A stretch of DNA of 24,667 nt from assembly GCA_030151005.1 (NCBI GenBank), contig JASLES010000050.1, positions 1-24,667 on the forward strand. The letters run 5' to 3'. The position numbers were made by a program, and so were the translations under genes. Within the stretch, counting starts at the first letter, position 1; each line of letters begins with the position of its first letter. The DNA is from Silvimonas sp. (GTDB taxonomy: Bacteria > Pseudomonadota > Gammaproteobacteria > Burkholderiales > Chitinibacteraceae). The notes beneath the pieces were generated by a model, which searched no databases, was not told the origin of the DNA, and saw only the letters and a list, made by a program, of their open reading frames with translations. This document shows positions 15,216 to 22,958 of the stretch, piece after piece.

Positions 15216-16796
15216 TCACAGATTGCCCTCAAAATGCCTGACCAGCGCATGGAGGTCCTGGGCGGTGCCAGCCAGAGTGCGCATGGATTCGGTGGCACGC
15301 TCAGCGCTATGCCGATTGCCATCGGTCAGCACGCTGATCTTTTCCATGTGCTGGGCCATTTCGCTGGAGGCCTGGCTTTGCTGGCAGACCATTTCTGAAA
15401 TCACAGTGGATGATTGGGCTACTTCGGCATTGGAGTCTTTGATCGCCGCCAGGGCTTCGCTGCTGTGGTGAATGGCACTGACGCTGTCTTCCACATGCCG
15501 TGTTGCCAGGTGCATGGCTGTCAGCGCAGCCTGAGATTGCTGCACCACCAGCTGAATGGACGCGGTGATATCTACCGTGCTTGTTGCTGTGCGTTCCGCC
15601 AGTTTGCGTACCTCATCGGCGACCACCGCGAAGCCACGGCCCTGTTCGCCGGCGCGGGCGGCTTCGATCGCCGCATTGAGTGCCAGTAGATTGGTCTGGT
15701 CTGCCAGCGCCCGGATTTCGGACGTCACTCGCCCGATCTGGCTAATACCATGATTGAGTTCGTCAATCCGCGCCTGGGCATCATGAACGCGCTCTACTAC
15801 TTCTTGCGTCATGCTGCGCGAAGTGCTCATTGATGCGTCGCCCTCTGTCACCAGCCGCATGGTAGTTTGCGCATGCTGCGCACCCAGCGTGGTTGACGTT
15901 TCTATCTCTTTGACCGACACCGCCAGCTGTTGCAGGGCCGCCGCGACAGAGGCCACGCCTTCTGCCTGGCTATTGCCCCGATCGCTCACGCTAGAGACCT
16001 CCTGTTGCGCGGATTGTGTGCGGCTGGTCAGATCAGCCGCCGCCGACACAATATCGGCAATGATGGCGCGTAGATTGATCTGCATGGATTTGAGCGCCAC
16101 CAGCAAGGGGGTGAACTCGCTGGCTACAACCACGCTGGCATCAAATCGGAAATTTCCCTGGGCCAGTTCATGCAATACCCGCCGGGACAACCCCAACGGC
16201 CGACTAAAACCATCCCAGCACCACGCATACAGACCGGCTGCAACCGCTGCAGCCAGGGGCAGTGCCGCCAAGGCTGGTAACCCGGCTTGCGCCAGCATGG
16301 CGATCAATACCGGCAATACGGCCAGCAAAACCAGTCGCAGGCGCAGCGGCGTACGTGTTTTTATCCGGGTGGGCGGGCAAGCGCTGCGGCGGGCGCGGAT
16401 ATCTGCATAGAGCTGACTGGCCCGCGCCACATCTGCCGGATCTGGCCGGTTGCGCACAGACATATAGCCACATTTCACACCCTGTTCGTAAAGCGGCGTG
16501 GCATACGCATCCACCCAGTAAAAATCCCCGTTCTGGCAGCGATTCTTCACGATGCCACGCCAGGGGCGATCTTGTTTGAGGGTTTCCCACATATCCGTGT
16601 ACACCTCGGAAGGCATATCCGGGTGCCGCACAATATTGTGCGGGCTGCCCATCAACTCATCAGCAGTAAAACCGCTGATCTCGATGAAGGCGGGATTGGC
16701 ATAACGGATGATGCCCTTGAGATCGGTCTTGGTGACCACGGGGCGTTTTGGGTCCAGGTGGTGTTCTACCTCGGTAATGGGCAGATTTTGTCTCAT
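15216..16796 (-). CDS. Aer-like PAS chemoreceptor (energy/aerotaxis)
   Basis: A 526-aa methyl-accepting protein with Aer order (E. coli Aer is 506 aa). N-terminal PAS domain about 15-120 with DLKGIIRYANPAFIEISGF, PHNIVRHPDMP and NGDFYWVDAYATPLYEQG, the pattern of FAD-binding Aer PAS domains. A double membrane segment spans about 153-193 with almost no periplasmic loop. A HAMP-like linker follows, then the signalling hairpin whose tip is at about 360-403 (EIRALADQTNLLALNAAIEA). It would report redox or oxygen state to CheA/CheW. ATG 16796 follows GGAGA; an in-frame TTG at 16829 is less likely. Upstream, TAAT (16880-16883), a 15-base gap and GCCAAAGT (16857-16864) weakly resemble a flagellar sigma-28 promoter. 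No che or fli genes are in the window. Confidence 0.92.
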   Translation of the reverse strand: MRQNLPITEVEHHLDPKRPVVTKTDLKGIIRYANPAFIEISGFTADELMGSPHNIVRHPDMPSEVYTDMWETLKQDRPWRGIVKNRCQNGDFYWVDAYATPLYEQGVKCGYMSVRNRPDPADVARASQLYADIRARRSACPPTRIKTRTPLRLRLVLLAVLPVLIAMLAQAGLPALAALPLAAAVAAGLYAWCWDGFSRPLGLSRRVLHELAQGNFRFDASVVVASEFTPLLVALKSMQINLRAIIADIVSAAADLTSRTQSAQQEVSSVSDRGNSQAEGVASVAAALQQLAVSVKEIETSTTLGAQHAQTTMRLVTEGDASMSTSRSMTQEVVERVHDAQARIDELNHGISQIGRVTSEIRALADQTNLLALNAAIEAARAGEQGRGFAVVADEVRKLAERTATSTVDITASIQLVVQQSQAALTAMHLATRHVEDSVSAIHHSSEALAAIKDSNAEVAQSSTVISEMVCQQSQASSEMAQHMEKISVLTDGNRHSAERATESMRTLAGTAQDLHALVRHFEGNL

Positions 16797-16829
16797 CAGA
16801 GTCTCCAGTCGGTTTTTCTGGTACCGCAA

Positions 16830-17369
16830 GGGCGTGATGTGACAGATCTATTTTTGACTTTGGCGATCAGAAATTTGTAATTATTTCAATTCCGTCGTTG
16901 CAATCTGATTCAAATCAACACGCCCTTCAAACGCGTGCAGTATCCGCTTCGTCGGGAGAGTGAAATTTGATGCAGATCAAATTAAGCAAGCCTTGATGAA
17001 CCCCCAGTCCCTTTGTTTTCGCCAATTCGCAGCTGAGAATACGGGCTGCATATTTTGCCCGGAGCTGCTCCTGACAATATCGACGGGTGGGCCTGGATCA
17101 TCATAAACAAGGTTGACAGGCAAAAATGACGCACTCAACGTTGTCAGCAAATAATGAGTACGGCCTGATTTAAGCGCTTTTTCTTACATTCTCGGGGCGG
17201 TATGAACCAGGGCGTGTGAGTTCAAGTCGGCTATTCCGGGGATCAAGGCGATGCGGGCCATCATGTAGATCAGGGAGGCGGTGTAATTGCCATTGGCGGC
17301 TATGGCGCTCATCAATCAACTAGCGCAGCCAGTGGGGACATCATGTGGGAACGGATGAGTTCCGAAAAA
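16830..17369. other. Gene-free spacer upstream of the chemoreceptor
   Basis: About 540 bp with no convincing gene. The part near 16857-16883 may hold the chemoreceptor promoter. A 42-codon minus-strand frame at 17184-17312 lacks a ribosome binding site. A Gly-rich + frame over about 17221-17340 has no start and is broken by a stop at its upstream end. It may be decayed coding sequence beside the tRNA, but nothing is recognised. Confidence 0.5.
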
Positions 17370-17370
17370 C

Positions 17371-17398
17371 AAAAAGCCCTGATTGCTCAGGGCTTTTT
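17371..17398 (-). terminator. Terminator of tRNA-Ser
   Basis: A perfect 12-bp stem (17371-17382 with 17387-17398) with loop TTGC and A/T-rich base lies 13 bases beyond the tRNA 3' end on the minus strand, where it is followed by TTTTTGTTTTT. Confidence 0.9.
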
Positions 17399-17411
17399 GT
17401 CGAACACAATC

Positions 17412-17501
17412 TGGCGGAGGCCGTGAGATTCGAACTCACGGAGGACTCACATCCTCGGCAGTTTTCAAGACTGCTGGTTTAAACCACTCACCCAGACCTC
17501 C
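17412..17501 (-). tRNA. serT: tRNA-Ser (anticodon UGA), CCA encoded
   Basis: The minus strand gives a 90-nt class II tRNA. Acceptor GGAGGTC pairs with GGCCTCC, then discriminator G and encoded CCA. The D-arm has GTGAGTGGTTTAAACC. The anticodon arm CAGTCTTGAAAACTG carries TGA. A long variable arm and the T-arm GTTCGAATC follow. UGA anticodon reads UCA-family serine codons. It is followed by its own terminator. No attachment-site repeat or integrase is seen beside it. Confidence 0.95.
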
Positions 17502-17549
17502 GGTTTGAGGGGCGTATTCTAGCGGTAAACGTGCCTGCCGGGTAGAGGG

Positions 17550-19076
17550 CTAGACTGCGACTTTTTCCAGCACGGTAAAGCGGGTCAGCACGGCGTTGCT
17601 GTTTTGCTCAATGGCCGGCGTGAGTTTGATGCGCCAGGCTTTGCCTTGGGCAGCCAGTTGAAACTCCCGTTCTTCCGCAAAATGCGCTTCCGGCACGATG
17701 ATAAAGCGGCCGTGGTTCGGGTTCAGGCTGTCTGGTGCGTAAATGGCCGTCAGGCTGCGCTGGCCGGGCAGCGGCGTCAGTTCAACTGCCACTGGTGTCT
17801 GTGTCAGGGCTTCCACGCCAACATGCACATCACCTTCACGCGTTTTGTTCAGCCGGCGTACCACACCAATGGTAAAGGGCTTGTTGCCGAAACCGGCTAC
17901 ACACAGCACCTCGCCCACCTGCAGTTTGTCGTCATCCACGGCGCGATAGACCAGCGCAAGGCCGCCATCGCTTTCGTTTTCCACTGACCAGCGCGCCAGC
18001 GGCAAGCCGTCTTCCGGGCGTTGTCCGCGCAGGAAAGCGGCGATGTGATCCAGCCCGCGTACAACGCTGATTTTCTTTTCTGCCGGCCGCCGTTCCTGCT
18101 TGCGGATGGGTTGCGGCACATCTTGTGACCACAGGTTGAGCATCTGTTGCAGCAGGGCGATATTGCCCGGCGTGGCGGCGTCTGGCGGCAGGCTCAGCGC
18201 CAGTGGGTTGGCGCCTTGTTTGAGCTGGTCACGCACTTCTTCCATGTGACGCACCAGTGCTTCTGTGCCCCAGTAGCGCCAGTTGTCACCCACCATGTCG
18301 CGGCGCAGGCGTTTGGGCAGCGTGGAGCCGGCCAGGTTGACCGCAAACAACTGATGATGCGGGCGGATGTGTTTTTCAATCTGCAACAGGCCGCTCCAGC
18401 GGGCCAGCCAGTGCGCCACGGTTTCGATCTGGCGGGGTTGCAGTTTGTCGGGGGCGGCCAAAGAGAGCATCTGCGTTTGCAGATATTCACCGCGGATGTC
18501 GGTCATGGGCGCGCCATCCCAGGCGGCCAGCGGCGCATCGGTATAACCGCCTTCTTCCGCGTACAGATAGAGCTTGTGCAGATTGCGCCAGGCGTTGGCT
18601 TCTACATCCAGATAGCGCAGCCAGCACCACTTGGCGTGGGCACCGTAGTAGGTCATGGCGCGCAGGTTGAACTGGTGCAGGGTTTTTTCCTGACCACGCG
18701 CACTGGTTTGCAGTGCCTGCTTGATACAGATGCGGTAGGCATCGCCCATTTCCCGCCAGAACGCCAGCATGGTCGGCAAAACCTGCTGCGGGCTGGCTTT
18801 GTCGTCCAGAATGCTGCCCTCGCAGATATTGACGAGATGGCGTTGCAGCACGCGTGCTTTTTCATCCAGATACGGCACTGCGCGTGCGCGTTCCTTGAAC
18901 GAGATGTCTGCGTTGGTATTGAGCTGACGCAACGCTTTGACGATCTCGATCTGCGCTTGCAGGATGTCGCTCTCTGGCAACTCGGCCATCATCAGCGTGG
19001 CCGACTTGTAGTCGTGCACGCCCTCAAGAGAGCGATTGATAAACAGTGCGCTTACCAGTCCTTTGAAATCGAACAT
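17550..19076 (-). CDS. Unknown 508-aa protein with PilZ-like C-terminal region
   Basis: A conserved-looking protein I do not recognise by name. No signal peptide or membrane segment; probably cytoplasmic. About 1-320 is mainly helical, rich in Leu, Gln and charged residues (PESDILQAQIEIVKALRQL, QTLHQFNLRA-type stretches, WLRYLDVEANAWRNLHKLYL). About 320-430 is beta-rich and looks like a PilZ domain: RKQER at 325-329 fits RxxxR, NESDGG at 367-372 fits [D/N]xSxxG, and IGVVRRL...VHVGVEAL follows as in PilZ strands. That would make it a c-di-GMP receptor, a guess by motif. Start ATG 19076 has only a weak Shine-Dalgarno (AGG). It shares direction with the aminotransferase upstream (127 bp gap) and precedes tRNA-Ser. 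Confidence 0.82.
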   Translation of the reverse strand: MFDFKGLVSALFINRSLEGVHDYKSATLMMAELPESDILQAQIEIVKALRQLNTNADISFKERARAVPYLDEKARVLQRHLVNICEGSILDDKASPQQVLPTMLAFWREMGDAYRICIKQALQTSARGQEKTLHQFNLRAMTYYGAHAKWCWLRYLDVEANAWRNLHKLYLYAEEGGYTDAPLAAWDGAPMTDIRGEYLQTQMLSLAAPDKLQPRQIETVAHWLARWSGLLQIEKHIRPHHQLFAVNLAGSTLPKRLRRDMVGDNWRYWGTEALVRHMEEVRDQLKQGANPLALSLPPDAATPGNIALLQQMLNLWSQDVPQPIRKQERRPAEKKISVVRGLDHIAAFLRGQRPEDGLPLARWSVENESDGGLALVYRAVDDDKLQVGEVLCVAGFGNKPFTIGVVRRLNKTREGDVHVGVEALTQTPVAVELTPLPGQRSLTAIYAPDSLNPNHGRFIIVPEAHFAEEREFQLAAQGKAWRIKLTPAIEQNSNAVLTRFTVLEKVAV

Positions 19077-19203
19077 TGCTGGGCCTATCGAAACCAGGGC
19101 ATCGCCGCATCTGAGCCATGTCAGCGAGCCGTTTTTTTGTAGGAATAAACCGGTGCGGGGTTTTTCGTGATTTCTCCAAGATTAAGTCAAAAGCTTACGG
19201 TAA

Positions 19204-20358
19204 TCAACCCGATATCAAGTAGTTATGAATTCGATTGCAGGCTTCTTCGAGTCTGTTGGTTGGCTGTGTGTATGCAAGACGTAAGAAATTGACCTGGCTG
19301 CCGAAGTCACCACCGGGCGTGACTGCTACGGCCTGTGCGGCCAGCAGGTTCTCGCAAAAATGCGCCGCTGAATGGTCCAGATGACCGGCATCCGCCCATA
19401 GGTAAAACGCACCCTGAGGTGTTGCGGGAATGCCGAAACCCAGGTCGGCGAGTGCCCGTTGCAAATACTGGCGACGGCCATCCAGCTCTTGCCTGCGCTC
19501 TTCAATCAGCGCCAGAGTGGCCGGTTCAAACGCGGCCAGTGCCGCCCATTGCGCCGCAGTGGGCGGCGCCAGGAAGAGGTTCTGCGCCAGTTTTTCCAGT
19601 GCGGCAACATGTTCAGGCGGGCTGACCAGCCAACCCAGCCGCCAGCCGGTCATCTGGAAGAATTTGGAAAAACTGTTCACCACAAACAGATCCTCGCCCA
19701 GACTCAGCGCGGTTTCGTGCGGGCGGCCGTAGACCAGCCCCTGGTAGATTTCATCCACAATCAGTGCGCCGCCCCTGGTATTGCAGGACTGTGCCAGCGC
19801 TTTGATCTCAAAGGGCTCCAGCACGGTGCCGGTGGGGTTGGCCGGGCTGGCGACCAGTGCGGCCACGGTATGGTCATGCCAGTACTGTTCAATATGCGGG
19901 GCCAGCAACTGAAAACGCGTATCGGCCCCGACCGGTACATTGACCGGCGAGCCACCCAACAGGCTGACCAGGTGGCGATTGCACGGGTAGCCGGGGTCCG
20001 TCAGCAGGACCTCACTATCTGGATCGACCAACAACGCCAGAATCAGTTGCAGCGCACCGGACGCGCCCGGCGTGATGATGATGCGGGCAGGGTCGACAGT
20101 GACGCCAAAGCGGGTTTGATAAAACCCGGCAATGGCCTCACGTAATGGCCAGATGCCGCACGCACCCGTGTAAAACGTCTTGCCTTCAGCGAGCGCTTTG
20201 AGCCCCGCCTCAACAATCGGTTGGGGTGTCGGGAAATCTGGCTCGCCGACCTCCAGATGAATGACATCACGGCCGGCAGCCTGCATTTGCTGGGCTGCAG
20301 CCAGAATGCGCATGACGTGAAAGGGTTCGATTCGGGAGAGGCGCTGGGCGTAACGCAT
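19204..20358 (-). CDS. Class I/II PLP-dependent aminotransferase
   Basis: A 384-aa cytoplasmic enzyme of aspartate-aminotransferase fold type I. Visible sites: GEPDFPTP at 38-45 (substrate loop), TPGASGALQL around 96-105 (cofactor phosphate), SPANPTGT at 171-178 with the key Asn, VDEIYQGLVY at 201-210 (Asp and Tyr to the pyridine ring), NSFSKFFQMTGWRLGW at 228-243 with the Schiff-base Lys at 232 and phosphate-binding Arg at 240, and a C-terminal substrate Arg in NFLRLAYT. It transfers amino groups between an amino acid and a 2-oxo acid; the specific substrate is not decidable, and no pathway neighbours help. It is divergent from ybiT, with 99 bp between starts. Confidence 0.92.
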   Translation of the reverse strand: MRYAQRLSRIEPFHVMRILAAAQQMQAAGRDVIHLEVGEPDFPTPQPIVEAGLKALAEGKTFYTGACGIWPLREAIAGFYQTRFGVTVDPARIIITPGASGALQLILALLVDPDSEVLLTDPGYPCNRHLVSLLGGSPVNVPVGADTRFQLLAPHIEQYWHDHTVAALVASPANPTGTVLEPFEIKALAQSCNTRGGALIVDEIYQGLVYGRPHETALSLGEDLFVVNSFSKFFQMTGWRLGWLVSPPEHVAALEKLAQNLFLAPPTAAQWAALAAFEPATLALIEERRQELDGRRQYLQRALADLGFGIPATPQGAFYLWADAGHLDHSAAHFCENLLAAQAVAVTPGGDFGSQVNFLRLAYTQPTNRLEEACNRIHNYLISG

Positions 20359-20374
20359 GAGTTCAATCCGGATA

Positions 20375-20383
20375 TGCTAAAAT
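20375..20383 (+). promoter_or_regulatory. Candidate -10 element for ybiT
   Basis: TGCTAAAAT resembles an extended -10 (TGnTATAAT). It lies in the 99-bp spacer between the divergent aminotransferase and ybiT genes. No clear -35 is seen. Confidence 0.3.
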
Positions 20384-20418
20384 GCCGGGTTTGGCAAAAT
20401 ATTGAATTTTAATCGCTT

Positions 20419-20437
20419 TCCGGCGACGTACGCCGGA
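20419..20437 (+). promoter_or_regulatory. Leader hairpin just before the ybiT ribosome binding site
   Basis: TCCGGCG and CGCCGGA (7-bp perfect stem, 5-base loop ACGTA) end only four bases before the GAGGAAAA ribosome binding region of ybiT. It could act as an operator or affect translation; no function is proven. Confidence 0.4.
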
Positions 20438-20457
20438 TAACGAGGAAAACGCGACAC

Positions 20458-22065
20458 ATGATCAGTACTTCCAACATCACGATGCAGTTTGGCGCCAAGC
20501 CGCTGTTCGAGAAAGTGAGTGTTAAATTCGGCGACGGCAACCGTTATGGTTTGATCGGCGCCAACGGCTGCGGTAAATCCACCTTCATGAAGATTCTGGG
20601 TGGTGATCTGGAGCCTTCTGCCGGCAACGTCAGCCTGGACCCGGGCGTGCGCCTGGGTAAGCTGCGTCAGGACCAGTTTGCCTACGAAGACCAGCGCGTG
20701 CTGGACGTCGTCATGCAAGGCCACAACGAACTGTGGGCGGCCATTCAGGAACGGGATGCCATCTACGCCAATCTGGAAGCGACGGAAGACGATTACATGC
20801 GCGCCGCCGAACTGGAAGGCGTGGTCTCCGAATACGATGGTTATACCGCTGAAGCGCGCGCTGGCGCCTTGTTGCTGGGTGCGGGTATTCCCACCGAACA
20901 GCACAACGGCCCGATGAGCGAAGTCGCCCCGGGCTGGAAGCTGCGGGTGCTGCTGGCGCAAGCCCTGTTCAGCAATCCGGACGTACTGCTGCTGGACGAA
21001 CCGACCAACAACCTGGATATCAACACGATCCGCTGGCTGGAAGAAGCGCTCAATGAGCGTGAATCCACCATGATCATCATCTCGCACGATCGCCACTTCT
21101 TGAACCAGGTGTGTACGCACGTGGCCGACGTGGATTACGGCGAGATCCGTATTTATCCGGGTAACTATGACGACTACATGCTGGCCGCCACGCAAGCGCG
21201 CGCCCGCCTGTTGACGGACAACGCCAAGGCCAAGGAACGCGTGGCTGAACTGCAGGCGTTTGCCCAGCGTTTTGCTGCCAACAAGTCCAAGAGTCGTCAG
21301 GCTACCAGCCGTTTGAAGCTGGCTGACAAGATCAAGGACAATATGGTTGAGGTGAAGCCGTCGTCCCGGCAGAACCCGTATATCCGCTTTGAAATGGAAG
21401 ACAAGCAAAAGCTGCATCGTCAGGCTTTTGAAGCGAACAACCTGTCCAAGTCTTTCGACAAGCCGTTGATCCAGAGCCTGTCCATGATCATGGAAGCCGG
21501 TGCCAAGCTGGCCGTGATTGGTGGTAACGGTGTGGGTAAGTCCACGCTGATGAAGCTGTTGGTGAGCGAGCTGGGCCCGGATGCCGGTACCGTGAAGTGG
21601 GCCGAAAAAGCCCAGCTGGGTTACTTTGCCCAGGATCACGAGGCTGATTTTGCCGAAGACATCACCCTGTTTGACTGGCTCAAACAATGGACCCAACCGG
21701 GTACGGATGACCAAGTGGTGCGTGGCGTGCTGGGCAAGCTTTTGTTCAGCGGCGACGACGTGCACAAGTCGGTCAAGGTGCTGTCCGGTGGTGAAAAGGG
21801 CCGCATGCTTTACGGCAAGCTGATCCTGGAAACCCCGAACGTGCTGGTGATGGATGAACCGACCAACCATATGGATATGGAGTCGATTGAATCTCTGAAC
21901 CTGGCGCTGGAACTGTACAAGGGCACGCTGGTATTTGTGTCCCACGACCGTCAGTTTGTGACATCGCTGGCAACGCAGATTCTGGAACTCAATGGCGACG
22001 GGACTTATACCTACTACGTGGGCGGGTATGAAGATTATCTGCACAGCCGTGGGGTTGAGGTTTAA
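20458..22065 (+). CDS. ybiT: ABC-F family ATPase YbiT
   Basis: A 535-aa cytoplasmic protein with two ATPase halves and no membrane segment, close to E. coli YbiT (530 aa). First half: Walker A GANGCGKS at 34-41, degenerate signature MSEVAPGWKLR at 153-163 (the form usual in YbiT), Walker B DVLLLDEPTNNLD from 175. The ABC-F linker spans about 240-320 (basic, LKLADKIKDNMVEVKPSSR). Second half: Walker A GGNGVGKS at 355-362, signature LSGGEKGR at 442-449, Walker B NVLVMDEPTNHMD from 461. ABC-F proteins bind the ribosomal E-site and help translation; YbiT's precise role is less clear than EttA's. Ribosome site GAGGAAAA precedes ATG 20458. Both catalytic Glu residues are intact. A terminator follows. 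Confidence 0.94.
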   Translation: MISTSNITMQFGAKPLFEKVSVKFGDGNRYGLIGANGCGKSTFMKILGGDLEPSAGNVSLDPGVRLGKLRQDQFAYEDQRVLDVVMQGHNELWAAIQERDAIYANLEATEDDYMRAAELEGVVSEYDGYTAEARAGALLLGAGIPTEQHNGPMSEVAPGWKLRVLLAQALFSNPDVLLLDEPTNNLDINTIRWLEEALNERESTMIIISHDRHFLNQVCTHVADVDYGEIRIYPGNYDDYMLAATQARARLLTDNAKAKERVAELQAFAQRFAANKSKSRQATSRLKLADKIKDNMVEVKPSSRQNPYIRFEMEDKQKLHRQAFEANNLSKSFDKPLIQSLSMIMEAGAKLAVIGGNGVGKSTLMKLLVSELGPDAGTVKWAEKAQLGYFAQDHEADFAEDITLFDWLKQWTQPGTDDQVVRGVLGKLLFSGDDVHKSVKVLSGGEKGRMLYGKLILETPNVLVMDEPTNHMDMESIESLNLALELYKGTLVFVSHDRQFVTSLATQILELNGDGTYTYYVGGYEDYLHSRGVEV

Positions 22066-22093
22066 GTTCACCTGCGGTGGTTTTGTGGGTTGG

Positions 22094-22124
22094 AAAAAAA
22101 GCGTGGCTTTGGCTGCGCTTTTTT
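22094..22124 (+). terminator. Terminator of ybiT
   Basis: AAAAAAGCG pairs with CGCTTTTTT (loop 12 bases) about 30 bases after the ybiT stop, giving a hairpin with a T-run. Confidence 0.75.
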
Positions 22125-22165
22125 ATTTGGTGTTGAAGGTAGTACTTGCGGGCAGATGTCGCTGT

Positions 22166-22204
22166 GTAGCCCGGATGGAGGCCGCCCAGGCCGGGAATCC
22201 GGGG
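22166..22204. repeat. Short GTAGCCCGGAT...AATCCGGGG palindromic element
   Basis: The ends CCCGGAT (22170-22176) and ATCCGGG (22197-22203) are inverted, with an inner GGCC/GGCC pairing. Elements of this form are, to my knowledge, common intergenic repeats in several proteobacteria; copy number here cannot be seen from one window. Confidence 0.6.
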
Positions 22205-22330
22205 TAACTGGCTTGGTTAATAGGGTTGCGGAAGCGTAGGGTGGATTCGGAGCGATAGCGACAATCCACCATTGCAATGTGTGCTAGCGCCTGACGGCGC
22301 GGGTATTTTGATACCGGCGGTGGCCGGAGC

Positions 22331-22381
22331 ACGTTACTTTCTTTGCTTCGCCAAAGAAAGTAACCAAAGAAAGGCGACCCC
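22331..22381 (+). repeat. 51-bp repeat, left copy
   Basis: Identical to the reverse complement of 22908-22958. It contains its own hairpin: 22333-22345 pairs with 22352-22364 (13 bp) around a 6-base loop CTTCGC, followed by CAAAGAAAGGCGACCCC. Confidence 0.92.
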
Positions 22382-22511
22382 TGCGACAGCGCCCTTCGGG
22401 TTCCCTGCGCTTCTCGCGTGGCCCGGCAGGCTCGGGAACTCGCTTCGCTCAGACACCGCTCGCCGAAACCCCGGGCCCCGCTGCGATGCTCGGCGCTGCC
22501 GGAGGGGAGGC

Positions 22512-22531
22512 AAGTCAAAAGCAACGGCAAC
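22512..22531 (+). repeat. 20-bp repeat, left copy
   Basis: AAGTCAAAAGCAACGGCAAC is the exact reverse complement of 22799-22818. It is followed by a short AAAGCC tandem; the right copy has a TTG tandem at the mirrored place. Confidence 0.85.
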
Positions 22532-22602
22532 TTCAAAAGCCAAAGCCAAAGCCACCCTGCAACCCACCTACTTGCAAAAATGGTTCACCTTGCCCACCAC
22601 AT

Positions 22603-22630
22603 CGTCATTCCCGCGAAGGCGGGAATCCAG
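22603..22630 (+). repeat. REP-like palindrome, left copy
   Basis: ATTCCCGC/GCGGGAAT (22607-22614 with 22619-22626) around GAAG, within the widespread CGTCATTCC...GGAATCCAG repeat form. Confidence 0.8.
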
Positions 22631-22708
22631 TCCGCAGCCCAACGGGCTGCTTGCTGTGGCTTACCGTAACCGCCTTGAATTGTCCTGAGCGGCATGCATA
22701 CATTGCAG

Positions 22709-22737
22709 CTGGATTCCGGCTCAAGGCCGGAATGACG
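22709..22737 (-). repeat. REP-like palindrome, right (inverted) copy
   Basis: ATTCCGGC/GCCGGAAT (22713-22720 with 22726-22733) around TCAAG. Its ends CTGGATTCC and GGAATGACG are the inverse of the left copy, so the two form a REP pair 78 bp apart. Confidence 0.8.
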
Positions 22738-22798
22738 AGTCAGTGGGATGCGTGTTGAATTGGTTGTTGTTGTTGTTGCCGTTGATTTGGGTTTTGGG

Positions 22799-22818
22799 GT
22801 TGCCGTTGCTTTTGACTT
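22799..22818 (-). repeat. 20-bp repeat, right copy
   Basis: Exact inverse of 22512-22531. A (TTG)n tandem of about five units lies just before it (22763-22778). Confidence 0.85.
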
Positions 22819-22907
22819 TTCTCCCCCATTAAAGCCCAGCGCCGAGGGCGTGGAGGGAGACCTCAGGCTCCCGACCAACCGAGGGAAGCCCGGAGGGCCG
22901 CCAGGCT

Positions 22908-22958
22908 GGGGTCGCCTTTCTTTGGTTACTTTCTTTGGCGAAGCAAAGAAAGTAACGT
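22908..22958 (-). repeat. 51-bp repeat, right copy
   Basis: Exact reverse complement of 22331-22381, with the same internal 13-bp hairpin. The two copies are separated by 526 bases. Confidence 0.92.

Noticed and set aside
17184..17312. 42-codon minus-strand frame
   Set aside because: No ribosome binding site and no recognisable similarity; chance frame cannot be excluded.
17412..17501. Genomic island attachment at tRNA-Ser
   Set aside because: No integrase gene and no direct repeat of the tRNA 3' end were seen in the window.
18147..19142. 331-aa open frame on the plus strand
   Set aside because: Antisense to the 508-aa protein; composition (many His, Gln, Val, Gly) is typical of an antisense shadow.
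20377..22071. 564-aa open frame on the minus strand
   Set aside because: Fully antisense to ybiT, whose motifs are unambiguous; the frame's product is His/Gln-rich shadow sequence without domains.
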